Shown: positions 1 through 11,043, counted from the stretch's first letter. The stretch is DNA of 64,000 nt from Craterostigma plantagineum (GCA_027422505.1 JAPQWV010000012.1:21116001-21180000), one strand, 5' to 3'. Notes: generated by a model not told the origin, from the letters alone. A program made the numbers and translations.

Positions 1-458
1 TAGTGGGGGCAATATTTCCTTAAGGACAGTGAAATCACGTTCAAAAACAAAGTCTTCATTACAGATAATTATCCAACAGGTGAAACATCACAGTTAGCGC
101 CCGTCGATGTGTTTGTGAGTACCGTGGATCCTATGAAAGAGCCACCTCTTATTACCGCCAACACTGTGCTGTCCATTCTTGCCGTGGATTACCCTGTGGA
201 CAAAGTCTCGTGCTATGTCTCTGACGATGGCTCGGCTCTGTTGACATTTGAATCCCTCTCTCAAACTGCCGAGTTCGCTAGGAAGTGGGTCCCGTTCTGC
301 AAGAAGCACAACGTCGAGCCTCGGGCGCCCGAATTTTATTTCGCTCAGAAGATAGAAATCAAGCCTTCTTTCGTGAAGGAGCGCAGAGCAATGAAGGTGA
401 AGAAATACGACTAGTAGATTACTGTTCTTATTCGTTTCTTTAGGTACCAATCTTTGCC
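1..458 (+). repeat. Direct duplicate, copy 1 (CESA exon plus flanks)
   Basis: This stretch recurs at 11044-11501 almost unchanged. I noticed a single base difference (C at 194, T in the second copy), which changes a proline codon to leucine. The identity ends abruptly after the intron sequence TACCAATCTTTGCC. Beyond it this copy runs into copia LTR sequence, whereas the second copy continues as normal CESA intron and exons. The duplicate is therefore partial, and the 11044 copy is the one joined to the rest of the gene. Confidence 0.9.
80..396 (+). pseudogene. Orphan duplicated exon of CESA1-like cellulose synthase
   Basis: The exon follows an acceptor (ATCCAACAG) and ends at a donor (ATGAAG|GTGAAG). 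It encodes the start of the cytosolic catalytic region of a plant cellulose synthase, from [18 protein letters not shown] to FVKERRAMK. It contains the first catalytic aspartates in CYVSDDGSA, which bind UDP-glucose in this family. Compared with CESA1 proteins, five residues are missing between YFAQKI and KPSFVK, and the second copy shares the loss. No downstream CESA exon follows this copy because copia sequence takes over at about 459, so it cannot contribute to a complete protein. Confidence 0.9.
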
Positions 459-478
459 GTGGGACGATTTTACAAACT

Positions 479-601
479 CATTCCTTGCAATCAAATAATA
501 TTCTAAAACTAGTTCTTGGGAGAATTTACAGATTTTGCTGTCCGTAAGTTCTATTTGTTTTGAATATCCTGGAGGAAATTGCTATCAAACCAGCAGCAAC
601 A
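479..601 (+). repeat. Truncated 5' LTR of Copia-1
   Basis: This matches the last part of the intact 3' LTR (about 10921-11043), with small differences such as ACTAGTTC for ACCAGTTC, and ends in the same CAGCAGCAACA. The 20 bases before it (459-478) resemble the LTR only weakly and may be diverged LTR or junction filler. The first two thirds of the LTR, including the TGTTG terminus, are missing. Confidence 0.85.
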
Positions 602-668
602 TAGTGGGGGCAATATTTCCTTAAGGACAGTGAAATCACGTTCAAAAACAAAGTCTTCATTACAGATA
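602..668 (+). repeat. 67-bp block present three times (1-67, 602-668, 11044-11110)
   Basis: Each visible copy at 602 and 11044 sits directly after an LTR end (CAACA), and the window opens with the first base of another copy. At 602 the block leads into the Copia-1 gag leader. At 1 and 11044 it leads into a CESA splice acceptor. It is either copia leader fused to the CESA exon, or CESA intron carried next to gag by a template switch. The sequence alone does not decide between these. Confidence 0.75.
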
Positions 669-699
669 ATATCTAACAATCTTAAGGAAATATTCTGGT

Positions 700-1973
700 A
701 TGGAGGCTACTAGTTCGAAATCCATATTCAACAAGATGATTGATTCTGATGTCAAACTGGATCGCTTTGATGGGACAAATTTTACTCGCTGGAAAGACAA
801 GTTACTTTTCCTTCTCACTGAACTGGGAGTTGCATATCTGCTAAGTGGAAATCTTCCTACAATTCCTGAACCATCTGACGATGATACGGAGGAGATCAAA
901 TCAGCACGCAAGAAACGCCAAGAAGATGAAGTTCGTTGCAGAGGGTACATACTTAACGCTTTATCAGATAGACTTTATGATCTATTTCGTTCGTCCGACT
1001 CGCCACAAGAAATCTGGACTGCTCTGGAAAATAAGTACACATCTGAAAAGCAAGGTACCGATAGATTCTTAAGCATGAAATTTTTTGAATTCCAAATAAT
1101 CGACAATAAGCCTGTTATGGATCAAGTAGATGAATTACTTGTCTTGGTTTCAAGACTCAAGGATCTAAAAATAGAAGTGTCTGAACAGTTACAAGTGGCT
1201 GCTGTAATTGCAAAATTACCGGTCACTTGGAATAATTACAGAAAAAAGCTGTTACACACTTCTGAGGATTTTACCATAGACCAACTCATAAAGCATATTC
1301 GAATTGAAGAAGAAACTCGCATTCGCGAGAAAAAGTTCGCTTTAGAATCTGGTTCTAAGGTTAATTATCTTGAGTCTAGTAAAATTAATTCTGGAAAGAA
1401 AAGAAAGTTTGGTGACATTTCAATTGACAATTCGACCAACGGCAAGAAAAGCAAGCAATGTTATTTCTGCGGAAAAAAGGGTCATTTTAAGAAGGAGTGC
1501 AGATTCTTCAAGAAAGTTAAAAGGGAGGAAAACATTTCTGCTCCAAAGAAAGCAAATATTGTTGAAGGTCCAACAAGTTCACCGGATATTGTTGCTATGA
1601 TTGCTGATCTTAAAATAAGCATGATAACAGAATGCAATGCGATGACAATTGACAAATCTGGTGATTGGTGGTATGATTCCGGAGCTACCGTTCATGTCTG
1701 TAATGACAAGAGTTTTTTCAAGAATTATGAGGTTGCTGGAAAAGAAGAAAAGGTCTTGATGGGGAATCATGATACTGCCAATGTACTTGGAAAAGGAACA
1801 GTAGAACTACAATTCACATCCGGAAAGAAGATGATCTTAATGAACGTACTCCATGTACCTGATGTGAGGAAGAATCTGGTCTCGGCGAGTTTGCTGTGCA
1901 AGAAAGGCTTGAAGGCTGTCTTAGAGGCAGAAAAACTTATAATATCTAGAAATGGTGTATTTGTAGGACAAGG
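700..1973 (+). pseudogene. Copia-1 gag and protease (5' part of polyprotein)
   Basis: The reading starts at ATG 700. The N-terminal part has the copia gag core (FDGTNFTRWKDKLLFLL), followed by a CCHC zinc knuckle (CYFCGKKGHFKKEC, about residues 252-265) that binds RNA during particle assembly. Next comes an aspartic protease with the copia signature WWYDSGATVHVC. The frame is broken at 1973, where Copia-2 inserted at GTAGGACAAGG; the following 20 or so codons up to the stop at 2037 are Copia-2 LTR sequence. The natural continuation begins at 7444 in the same frame once the insert is removed. Confidence 0.9.
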
Positions 1974-2447
1974 TAACAAAATTGAAATTGACTTGTTTGT
2001 GAACAAAGCTTTTTACGTGGTTCAGATCACTCAATGATCCTACATCCACGAACGGTACTGTAATCTTATTTCACTATTTACAGATTACAGAATGACAAGA
2101 AGATAAACCTTGATCTTCTTGATATCAAGAACACTAAAAAATCACAGTGACGAAGAAGAAGAGGGGAAACTGGTGAAAAGTGTGAAGAAATGAAATCTAA
2201 CTAACTAACACGCAGAATGCACTATTCCCTCTTTATACTTGAAACTCCCGCCAAGTCACACAAATCGCCAATAGCAGCAACGTCTTTATAAGTGATGAAA
2301 CGCGCCAGCAGTTTAAAAAGACGTTTATACAGTTTACACTTAAGCCTTTCAAGCTTTAAGCCTTTCAACGACTCTCAGTCCAAAACTCTGCTCTTTACCC
2401 TCTGAACAGCCTGATCTGATTCTACCCTTTTTGCTGAAGTTCCAATA
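1974..2447 (-). repeat. 3' LTR of Copia-2 (left on the + strand)
   Basis: In element orientation it begins TATTGGAAC and ends TTTTGTTA, directly after a polypurine tract CTTGCGGGGGGC (about 2448-2459). It is about 474 bp against 460 bp for its partner. The difference is mostly a short internal tandem duplication (AAGCCTTTCAAGCTTT) present only here. Only about three substitutions separate the pair by eye. A TATA-like GTATAAAG on the minus strand near 2237 is a plausible promoter. Confidence 0.88.
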
Positions 2448-5000
2448 GCCCCCCGCAAGATGGACTGTACAAGTTGATCACAGACATCTTGAGTAGAAAG
2501 TCTCTTAGTGACGGAGCAGGCAAGGCTTTGGTGAACACATCAGCCAATTGGTTCTCAGACCTGACTGATAGGAGTTTGATCTCGCCATTGGCTATGTGAT
2601 GCCGAATGAAATGGCAGTCTATTTCTATATGTTTAGACCTCTCGTGAAACTTAGGATTCAATGCTAACTTGACTGCGGATTGATTATCACAGAAGAGGAC
2701 TGGTTTCTGTGCCAAAGTGATATTCAGTTCACCTAATAAATGCTTTATCCAGAGTACCTCTGCAACTAAGGCTGCCAATGCTCTGTACTCGGCTTCAGTG
2801 GATGAACGGGAGATTGTTGCCTGCTTTTTGGCTTTCCAGGTCACTAGAGAGCTGCCCAGAAACGTACAGTAACCAGAGACAGATTTCCTTGTGTCTCTGC
2901 ATGATGCCCAGTCTGCATCAGAAAATCCTTTAAGTTCCATGTTTGGATCAGAAGATAGCAGAATTCCTTGCCCGGGTGACCCTCTTAAGTATCGGAGAAG
3001 ATGATGTGCTGCTGTCAGGTGGGAAGTCCTCGGCATGGCAATATACTGACTCAGTTTGTGGACTGTAAAGGCAATATCAGGTCTAGTAAAAGTGAGGTAC
3101 AACAGTCTTCCCACAAGCCTCCTATATAGGAAAGGATCGGGCAGTAGCTCACCTTCATCTGCTGTCATGGTCTGACTTGGACTCATAGGAGTTCCCAGCG
3201 GTTTAGCCACTATATAACCTGTCTCTTCTAATAAGTGCATCGTATATTGCTTCTGTGACAAGTAAATTCCTTTATCACTCCGCGCCACCTCGACACCAAG
3301 GAAGTACTTAAGATCACCCAAGTCCTTTATTCTGAAACAGGAATTGAGAAAGCACTTGGCAGCTTCAATAAGTTTAATCGATGGTCCCGCTAATATAATG
3401 TCGTCCACGTACACTAAGAGCACCACTAACTGATCTCCCTTCCCCTTTAAGAAGAGTGTATGATCTGATTGGGTTTGAACAAAACCAAATTCCTTCACAG
3501 CAGTGGTGAAAGTTTTATTCCATTCCCGGGAAGCTTGCTTTAATCCATACAAGGATTTTTGCAATTTGCAAACCACTTTGTCACTTCCTGTCTGCTGGTA
3601 TGTAGTGTAAAAACCTTGAGGAAGTTCCATGTATACTTCCTCAGTCAATTCTCCATTGAGAAACGCATTATTAACATCCATTTGGATCACACTCCAATTG
3701 AGTTTTGCAGCTAGGCAGAGAATCAGTTTAATAGTGCTATGCTTTGCCACCGGTGCAAACGTATCTATATAGTCTATACCCTCTCGTTGATCATACCCCT
3801 TGGCAACTAACCTCGCTTTATGCTTCTCCACTTCCCCGAGAGAATTATGTTTAACTCTGTAAACCCATCTGCTCCCAATTGCCTTTTTACCCTTTGGCAG
3901 TTTCACCAATGTCCAAGTTGCATTTTCCTCAAGTGCTTTCAGCTCCTCACGCATTGCCTCCATGCACTTCTCTGATTGGCAGGCTTGTGCAAAAGTTTTG
4001 GGCTCTTGATTAACAGAGATGCTGTTAATCAGCCCTTGAAACTGTTTTGAGAATCTCTGAACTGTAAGCATCTGTGATATTGGATAGAGTGCTTTATTTT
4101 GCACCATAGTATTGCAATGGTAATCTGCCAGATAAGAGGGTCTCTTGGTTTGTCTGCCTGATCTCGTGTTGGACATGGGAGCTCCTTGTGGGTCCTCTGC
4201 TATTGGCTGGTGATCACTCCCACTTTGCTCTGTATCTGAGAAGTCCTGATGGTCTCCCAAACCTGTGACTTGCTGCTGTGTGTTATCTTCAGCTCCAGTA
4301 GGTTGATCCTGGTATGCAGTTGAGCCTTCAGGCCCTTGATGTGCAAGTTCTTGAATGTGAGAACAGCCTGGAGGTGGCAACTCCTGTTCAATCAGGGATC
4401 TTGGCAAGACAAGTTGAGAGAAAGGGTCCTTTTCTGCTCCAGTTGCGGTCTGTCTTTCTTTTAGTGGGAAAACATCCTCCAAGAACTTCACATCCCTTGA
4501 AATAAGGATTTTACCTGTTGTCAATTCCATGAGCTTGTAACCTTTGACTCCATGTGGATATCCAATGAAGATGCATTCTCGTGCTCGTGGATCAAATTTC
4601 TTCCTATGACCCGCAAGTGTTGAGCTAAAACACAGACATCCAAAGGCTCGCAACATGCTATACTCAAAAGGCCTCTGGTACAACATTTCATAAGGACTTT
4701 TACCATGCAAAACAGCCGAGGGAGTTCTGTTTATGAGAAATGTGGCAGTCAAGGTGCACTCAGACCAATATTCAGCTGATAAACCGGATTGAAAGTAGAG
4801 TGATCTTGCCACATTCAGGAGGTGCTGGTGTTTCCTCTCCACAACAGAGTTCTGTTGTGGAGTTTCCACACAAGATAGATGGTGCAAGATACCCTTATTC
4901 CTGAAAACTTCAGCTAAATTAAGCTCTCGTGCATTATCAGTTCTTATTGTTTCAACTCTATATCCAAACTGTGTCTCGACATAGGCAGTGAGGAAGAACA
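2422..5000 (-). CDS. Copia-2 pol: integrase C-part, reverse transcriptase, RNase H
   Basis: The frame is open from 5058 to a stop at 2422, and true homology starts near 5000 after a frameshift. In order it has the second integrase aspartate (TDNARE, residue about 41) and glutamate (PQQNSVVERKH, about 68-78). The copia integrase tail (KKFDPRARECIFIGYP, about 153-168) follows. The reverse transcriptase has FAPVAKHSTI and the catalytic YVDDII (550-555). RNase H has DADWAS and TISRSSTEAEYRA and ends in ADVFTKALP. The coding frame runs through the polypurine tract and some 25 bp into the LTR. The products copy the RNA into DNA and insert it into chromosomes. Confidence 0.93.
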
Positions 5001-6898
5001 GTTTGTGCCTTTGCCTTGTGTTTAACCATGAACAACCATGTAAATCTTGAAAAATCATCCACTATAGTGATAAAATATTGATGGCCGAGGTAAGATGGTA
5101 TGTGGAATGGCCCCCATATATCACAATGGATTAGATCAAAAGGTGAACACACACTTTTGCTGTCATTTGGAAAAACATTTCTTTTCTGTTTTGCCAACGG
5201 GCAAATTTTACAGTAGCTATCTACATGCTTATTGTCATGCCTCAGTGAAAGTTTTAGCATGTCTAACACCTTACTAGATGGGTGGCCAAGCCTTCTATGC
5301 CAAAGACTAGCTGACATTTTATTGAGAAACACAGAATCATAGTTTTCAGTCTCTGGTGGTCTGAGATCTGCTGTTCCTTGTATCATGTACAAACCTGCTA
5401 CTAGGCTACCCTTGCCAATCACTCTCCGTGAATGGTCCTGTATCAGGCAAAAGTTAGGTGCAAACAGAACTCTGCAACACAAATCTGTGATTAGTGAGCT
5501 CACTGAAATCAGGTTGAAACGAAATTGTGGTACAAACAGCACTTCTTTAAGTGTTATGTAGTTATTCAGTCTGCATGAGCCTGCTTGATTCACTTCTATA
5601 ACAGCATTATTGGGCAACATCACCCTTGATTTATTTATTTGGTGCAAATCATGCAATAATTCTATATCACCAGTGACATGCATTGTAGCCCCTGAGTCTA
5701 ACAGCCAAGCATCTGTACCTATCAATTTTGGCAGATCTAAGGTTAGGCAAATACCTGTCCTTTTACCAGGCTGATGTGGGAATTCCATCTCCTCTGTTCC
5801 CTGTGAGGAGCCCGACTGGTTTATCAGAGACCTAAGGCTATCCAGTTGTAATGGTGTCAGCTGAAGCTGGATGAGAGAGCTGTTGTGCTGTGCTGGTGGC
5901 TCTTGGTGTCTGCTGAGCTGTGCAGCCATGTCTTGGTTTCTCACAGATTGTGCAGTGGTGTGCATCACCTCCACAGCTGACTGGTTTACTCTTGCTGTTT
6001 TGAATTTTGAACTCTGTCTGAAGCCGGGTGGATACCCATGGATCTGATAACAGCTGTCTATAGTGTGCCCTTTCTTATTGCAGTGTGTGCACACTGGTCT
6101 CTGTGACTCTTTCTTCTGGCCAAGCCATCCCTTCCTTGCTTGATCTTGGTCCTTCTTTGCAGCAAACATTGCCATGTTGCCATTCTGATCTTCACTGCTG
6201 CGGATGGGTCCAAGATTCATTGATCTTTGCCTCTCTTCTTGAGCTAACAGTGAGAATGTCTTGTTGATTGAGGGCAGGGGATCCATGGTCAGGATCTGAC
6301 CTCTAAGCTGTGAATACGAGTCATTCAACCCCATCAAGAAAGCCATCACATAATCTTCATCAAGCTGGGTCTTCATTAGCTTCATCCCTCCACAGGTACA
6401 TTTACAAGTGGGCAGATAATTTGCCAACTCGTCCCACAAACTTTTCAGCTTCGTATAGTAAGTCACAATGCTGTTGTTTCCTTGAGATAAATTGACCAAC
6501 TCTCTCTTTAGCTGGAAAATTCTCGGTTTGTTGGTCTGTCCAAACCTTTCCTCCAAGTCTACCCACACATCTCTCGCCTGCGAACTATACAAGATACTCG
6601 CCGAAATCTCCTTATTCACTGAGTTCAGTATCCACGAAATAACGATGTTGTTATTTCTTTTCCAAGAAGCTAATTTCTCCTTCTCTGTGACTGCGGGTTG
6701 AACTAGGTCCCCATTAACAAAGCCCTCCTTATTTCGGCCTGTGAGTGCTATCAGCATAGCCCTGCTCCACATGGCATAGTTCTCCCCATTCAATTGCTCA
6801 TGAACCAGGTATTGCCCAGAAGTATCATTCGAGCTGAGAAAATATGGATCATTCACCTGTTGTGATGCTGAATTGGCGTGTGTTTGATCTGCTTCCAT
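4958..6898 (-). CDS. Copia-2 gag, protease and integrase N-part
   Basis: The protein starts at ATG 6898, shortly after the primer site. The gag domain carries NGENYAMWSRAMLIAL (about 37-52) and a CCHC knuckle CTHCNKKGHTIDSC (270-283). The protease active site is DSGAT (401-405). The integrase zinc domain (LWHRRLGHP ... YCKICPLAKQ) and the first catalytic aspartate (HCDIWGPF) follow. After FMVKHKAKAQT the frame changes and family homology moves to the overlapping frame that continues to 2422. One indel near 4985-5000 therefore splits what should be a single gag-pol polyprotein between the first and second catalytic aspartates of integrase. Confidence 0.92.
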   Translation of the reverse strand: MEADQTHANSASQQVNDPYFLSSNDTSGQYLVHEQLNGENYAMWSRAMLIALTGRNKEGFVNGDLVQPAVTEKEKLASWKRNNNIVISWILNSVNKEISASILYSSQARDVWVDLEERFGQTNKPRIFQLKRELVNLSQGNNSIVTYYTKLKSLWDELANYLPTCKCTCGGMKLMKTQLDEDYVMAFLMGLNDSYSQLRGQILTMDPLPSINKTFSLLAQEERQRSMNLGPIRSSEDQNGNMAMFAAKKDQDQARKGWLGQKKESQRPVCTHCNKKGHTIDSCYQIHGYPPGFRQSSKFKTARVNQSAVEVMHTTAQSVRNQDMAAQLSRHQEPPAQHNSSLIQLQLTPLQLDSLRSLINQSGSSQGTEEMEFPHQPGKRTGICLTLDLPKLIGTDAWLLDSGATMHVTGDIELLHDLHQINKSRVMLPNNAVIEVNQAGSCRLNNYITLKEVLFVPQFRFNLISVSSLITDLCCRVLFAPNFCLIQDHSRRVIGKGSLVAGLYMIQGTADLRPPETENYDSVFLNKMSASLWHRRLGHPSSKVLDMLKLSLRHDNKHVDSYCKICPLAKQKRNVFPNDSKSVCSPFDLIHCDIWGPFHIPSYLGHQYFITIVDDFSRFTWLFMVKHKAKAQTVLPHCLCRDTVWI

Positions 6899-6966
6899 AA
6901 TCTGATTCTGAAAGATTGATCCTCAACCACTGATTCGCTTGATTTGGCGCAGTTACGAGCTGAATT

Positions 6967-6978
6967 GCTCTGATACCA
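6967..6978 (-). promoter_or_regulatory. Copia-2 primer-binding site (initiator tRNA-Met)
   Basis: On the minus strand this reads TGGTATCAGAGC, the complement of the 3' end of plant initiator tRNA-Met, where minus-strand DNA synthesis starts. It directly abuts the LTR end TTGTTA with no spacer. This confirms that the LTR ends in TA rather than CA. Confidence 0.95.
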
Positions 6979-7438
6979 TAACAAAATTGAAATTGACTTG
7001 TTTGTGAACAAAGTTTTTTACGTGGTTCAGATCATTCAATGATCCTACATCCACGAACGGTACTGTAATCTTATTTCACTATTTACAGATTACAGAATGA
7101 CAAGAAGATAAACCTTGATCTTCTTGATATCAAGAACACTAAAAAATCACAGTGACGAAGAAGAAGAGGGGAAACTGGTGAAAAGTGTGAAGAAATGAAA
7201 TCTAACTAACTAACACGCAGAATGCACTATTCCCTCTTTATACTTGAAACTCCCGCCAAGTCACACAAATCGCCAATAGCAGCAACGTCTTTATAAGTGA
7301 TGAAACGCGCCAGCAGTTTAAAAAGACGTTTATACAGTTTACACTTAAGCCTTTCAACGACTCTATCAGTCCAAAACTCTGCTCTTTACCCTCTGAACAG
7401 CCTGATCTGATTCTACCCTTTTTGCTGAAGTTCAAATA
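6979..7438 (-). repeat. 5' LTR of Copia-2 (right on the + strand)
   Basis: The 460-bp LTR reads TATTTGAAC to TTTTGTTA in element orientation. It sits between the primer-binding site and the right-hand CAAGG duplication. Confidence 0.9.
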
Positions 7439-7443
7439 CAAGG

Positions 7444-8625
7444 ATATGCTTGTGATGGCATGTTCAAATTGAATATTAATAAAGTCGATGTTTCTGCTTA
7501 TATTCTTGAGTCTTCTTTTAATTTATGGCATGCTCGTTTATCACATGTTAATTATAAAACAATGAAACTTATGTCAAAACATGGTTTAATTTCGTGTACA
7601 CATGAAAATGTTGGCAAATGTGAAATATGCATACAAGCAAAAATGACAAAGAAATCTTTTCCGAAAAATGAAAGAACAACTGAATTGCTTGAATTAGTTC
7701 ATTCTGATATATGTGAATTAAATGGTCATTTAACTAGAGGAGGAAATAGATATTTCATTACTTTCATAGATGATCATTCTAGATTTACGCATGTTTATTT
7801 AATGAAAACGAAGGATCAAGCTTATGAAATATTTAAGCATTATAAAGCCTTGGTTGAAAATCAATTGGAGAGGAAAATGAAAATTCTTCGAAGTGATCGA
7901 GGAGGTGAATATTTTCCAATTGAATTTTCTGCTTTTTGTGAAGACAATGGCTTAATCCATCAAACAAGTGCACCTTATACCCCACAACAAAACGGTCTCG
8001 CCGAAAGGAAAAATAGGACATTGGTAGATATGATTAATTGTATGCTTTTGCACGCTAAATTACCCACGAACCTATGGGGAGAAGCTTTGCTAACGGCTTG
8101 TCATGTGCATAATAGAATACCCTCAAAGAAATTTAAAATTTCTCCATATGAAGTATGGAAAGGAAGAAAACCAAATTTAAGTTACCTAAGGGTGTGGGGC
8201 TGTATTGCCTATTATAGAGTTCCAGATCCTAAAAGAACAAAATTAGGACCAAGAGCTCTTAAAAGTATTTTTGTGGGATACGCTGAAAATTCAAAAGCAT
8301 ATAGGGTGTTGGACTTAGATTCACATGTTATTGTTGAATCAAGAGATGTTGAAATTTTGGAAACAAATTTTCTCAAAGATTCGAAGAATAATCAACAACC
8401 TAATAGAGCTATTCCTGATGAACATGACATAGGAAAAAATTGTAATAATAAACGAACGTTAGCAGAACCTCCTAATGAACCTAGGAGAAGTAAAAGGGTA
8501 AGAAAAGAAAAAGGTTTGAGTTCTGATTTTATTTCTTCACAAGCATTAGTCTTTCTAGTTGAAGGAAGTAGAGACGAAGTATTAACTAAAATACCCATTG
8601 TTTTGAATACGGAAGAAGATCCAAA
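7444..8625 (+). pseudogene. Copia-1 integrase
   Basis: This continues the Copia-1 polyprotein. It has the zinc-binding part LWHARLSHVN ... CEICIQAK and the catalytic residues in HSDICE, RSDRGGEY and YTPQQNGLAERKN. The copia-type integrase tail (KLGPRALKSIFVGYAENSKAYRV) and a basic linker (NEPRRSKRVRKEK) follow. Near 8625 one A appears to be lost (CCAAAACATTCACC where the family frame needs one more base). The open frame stops at 8680 while homology continues in the next frame with EALSSRDSS. Confidence 0.9.
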
Positions 8626-10161
8626 ACATTCACCGAGGCATTATCGTCAAGAGATTCTAGTTTCTGGAAAGAAGCTATAAATGACTAAATGGACTCTCTT
8701 GTGGCAAATGGAACTTGGGTATTGGCCGATTTGCCACCAGGCACTAAACCTATAGGATGCAAATGGGTATTTAGAACGAAATATAACACAGAAGGATCCC
8801 TACAAACCTTCAAAGCAAGACTTGTGGCTAAAGGTTTTAAACAAAAGGAAGGAATTGACTTTTTTGATACATATGCACCTGTAGCTCGAATAACTTCAAT
8901 TAGATTATTATTTGCACTAGCTTCTATTTATGATTTATATATTCATCAAATGGATGTCAAAACGGCATTCTTGCATGGTAACCTCGATGAAGAGGTCTAT
9001 ATGGAGCAACCCGAAGGATTTGTACTACCTGATAATGAAAGGAAAGTCTGTAAACTAGTAAAATCCTTATATGGTTTAAAGCAGGCTCCTAAGCAATGGC
9101 ATGAAAAGTTCGATAGCGTGATTTTATCACATGGATTTAGTCATAATATGGCTGATAAGTGCATTTATTCAAAATTTACAAAAGAGTATGGCGTTATTGT
9201 CTGTCTTTATGTTGATGATATGTAAATTTTTGGAACAAATATGATAGGAGTAAATGATACAAAGTCATACTTGGCGTCTCATTTCAAAATGAAAGACTTG
9301 GGAGAAGTTGATACTATCCTAGGTATAAAGATTAAAAGGCATAGTGGGGGTTTTGCTTTGTGTCAATCACATTATATAGAAAAAGTCATCGCCAAGTTTA
9401 ACCACTTGGGAATTAAAGAAGCTAACACCCCTATTGATGCTTCAATAAAATTAACAGAAAATTCGGGTAGATCTTTGAGTCAATTAGACTATGCCAGTGT
9501 AATTGGTAGTCTAATGTATGCTATGCATTCCACAAGACCCGATATTGCTTTTGCTGTATGCAAACTTTCAAGATATACTCATAATCCCAGCACTGAACAT
9601 TGGAGAGCTATTAATAGAGTTCTCGGGTATTTAAAGAGGACAAAGTCTCTAGCGTTATTTTATAACAAGTTCCCTTCTGTACTAGAGGGTTATACAGATG
9701 CTAGTTGGATAACTTGCGTTAATGATAATAAATCAATGTCTGGCTGGATTTTCACTTTAGGTGGAGGTACTATATCATGGGCCTCGAAAAAACAGACGTG
9801 CATTACACATTCGACAATGGAATCTGAATTCATTGCATTAGCGGCGGCAGGCAAAGAAGCGGAATGGTTAAGAAATTTGCTGCTAGATATTAAATTATGG
9901 CCACAACCTATTCCGGCAGTCTCATTGCATTGTGATAGTCAAGCAACTATGTCTAGAGCATTTAGCAAGATATATAATGGCAAATCTAGGCATATAGCTT
10001 TGAGACATGAATATATTAGACAACTAATTTCTGACGGTATAATTACTGTAATATATGTCAGATCTAATAAAAATTTAGCTGACCCATTAACGAAAGGACT
10101 CTCGAGAGATATGGTTAAAAGCACTACGAGTGCGATGGGTCTGAAATTATTTTGTCATTAG
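8626..10161 (+). pseudogene. Copia-1 reverse transcriptase and RNase H with stop codons
   Basis: After the frameshift the frame reads FWKEAIND, a TAA stop (8686), then MDSLVANGTWVLADLPPG and a full copia reverse transcriptase (FKARLVAKGFKQKEGIDF, FAPVAR-type motif as YAPVARITS). A second TAA (9223-9225) falls immediately after the catalytic YVDDM, where the family has leucine. The frame continues with IFGT. The RNase H part has [18 protein letters not shown] and the closing [17 protein letters not shown]. The two nonsense codons and the upstream frameshift make the polymerase non-functional. Confidence 0.92.
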
Positions 10162-10679
10162 TAATAGAAACCTCACCTTTCTCATTGCACAGCAATTTCA
10201 AAGGTTCAAGAGGTAATAACAAGCTACTAATGATAGTTAGCAAGTACTAGGAATAGTTTTGTACTTATGAAACAGAGGTTGAATATATAATTATTCTTAA
10301 TGAAGAGTTGTTCAGTTATGCACAAGGAAGCACAAATAACGTTTCAAGGTCTTCACCTATGTGAACACGAGAAGTAGTGCCGCTTCTATCAGAAGTTTGG
10401 AAATAAAACTTCTGTAAGCGTTCATGAAACCAGGAGGTAGCACATGGCCATAAATGGTGCTAAAGCTAACGGTGAACTTGTTAAAGAGGAGGCGGGTTCT
10501 ATGTGTATGATATTGCCGATCTTGTCATATAGAAATTATAGTTTAAGTTTAATAACCACCATACATTTCGATAAGGTTTTGCAATTCCAATACTAATAGG
10601 AGGTTTAAGCCGAAAGGTACCTTCTAAATGCATAAAACCCTAAAGTTTGATTGCACAAATCACTAACTAAGTGGGGGAT
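10162..10679 (+). other. Copia-1 3' untranslated region and polypurine tract
   Basis: About 520 bp between the pol stop and the 3' LTR contain no open frame that I recognise. They end in a purine-rich tract (AAGTGGGGGAT, about 10668-10678) that would prime plus-strand synthesis. Confidence 0.8.
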
Positions 10680-11043
10680 TGTTGGAAATAGTTAGTGATC
10701 AATTAATATTAATTATTAGTCTGAATCGTTTTCTTCAGTACGTACATTATTAAGGGGTATGACCTTTGATATTGAACAGTTATTCTATTAATAAGTTGTA
10801 CTATAAAGGGTCACAATGCTTGACAATGGAAAGAGGTAACCCTACTGAAGAGGTATTTTATATATTATAAATACATCTAGTCCCTATAGACTTTCTATTA
10901 TCAGACAGAATACACACTCACATTCCCTGCAATCAAATAATATTCTAAAACCAGTTCTTGGGAGAATTTACCGATTTTGCTGTCCGTAAGTTCTATTTGT
11001 TTTGAATATCCTGGAGGAAATTGCTATCAAACCAGCAGCAACA
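10680..11043 (+). repeat. Full 3' LTR of Copia-1 (364 bp)
   Basis: It begins TGTTGGAAATAG directly after the polypurine tract and ends CAGCAGCAACA, giving TGTTG/CAACA inverted termini. A TATATATTATAAAT-like promoter region lies near 10857-10872. The 67-bp block and then CESA exon sequence follow at once. Confidence 0.9.

Larger units (their letters stand above)
1974..7438 (-). mobile_element. Copia-2: nearly complete Ty1/copia element with TA...TA LTRs
   Basis: This 5.47-kb minus-strand element is inserted in the Copia-1 protease-integrase spacer. Both LTRs, a primer-binding site matching initiator tRNA-Met, one long gag-pol region and a polypurine tract are present. Perfect 5-bp target duplications CAAGG lie at 1969-1973 and 7439-7443. 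The zinc knuckle followed by HGYP and the RNase H motif TISRSSTEAEYRA suggest the Ale/Retrofit group, from my knowledge of those families. The only obvious coding lesion is one frameshift in integrase, so it inserted well after Copia-1. Confidence 0.93.
459..11043 (+). mobile_element. Copia-1: decayed Ty1/copia retrotransposon, interrupted
   Basis: The order is truncated 5' LTR, leader, gag-protease, a nested Copia-2 (1974-7438), integrase, reverse transcriptase and RNase H, an untranslated tail, polypurine tract and a full 3' LTR. Protease-integrase-RT-RNase H is the copia order. Removing Copia-2 with one copy of its CAAGG duplication restores a continuous reading frame across the insertion point. 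The element is dead: the 5' LTR keeps only about 120-140 of 364 bp, and pol has one frameshift and two stops. It lies in a CESA intron next to a duplicated CESA exon. Confidence 0.9.
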
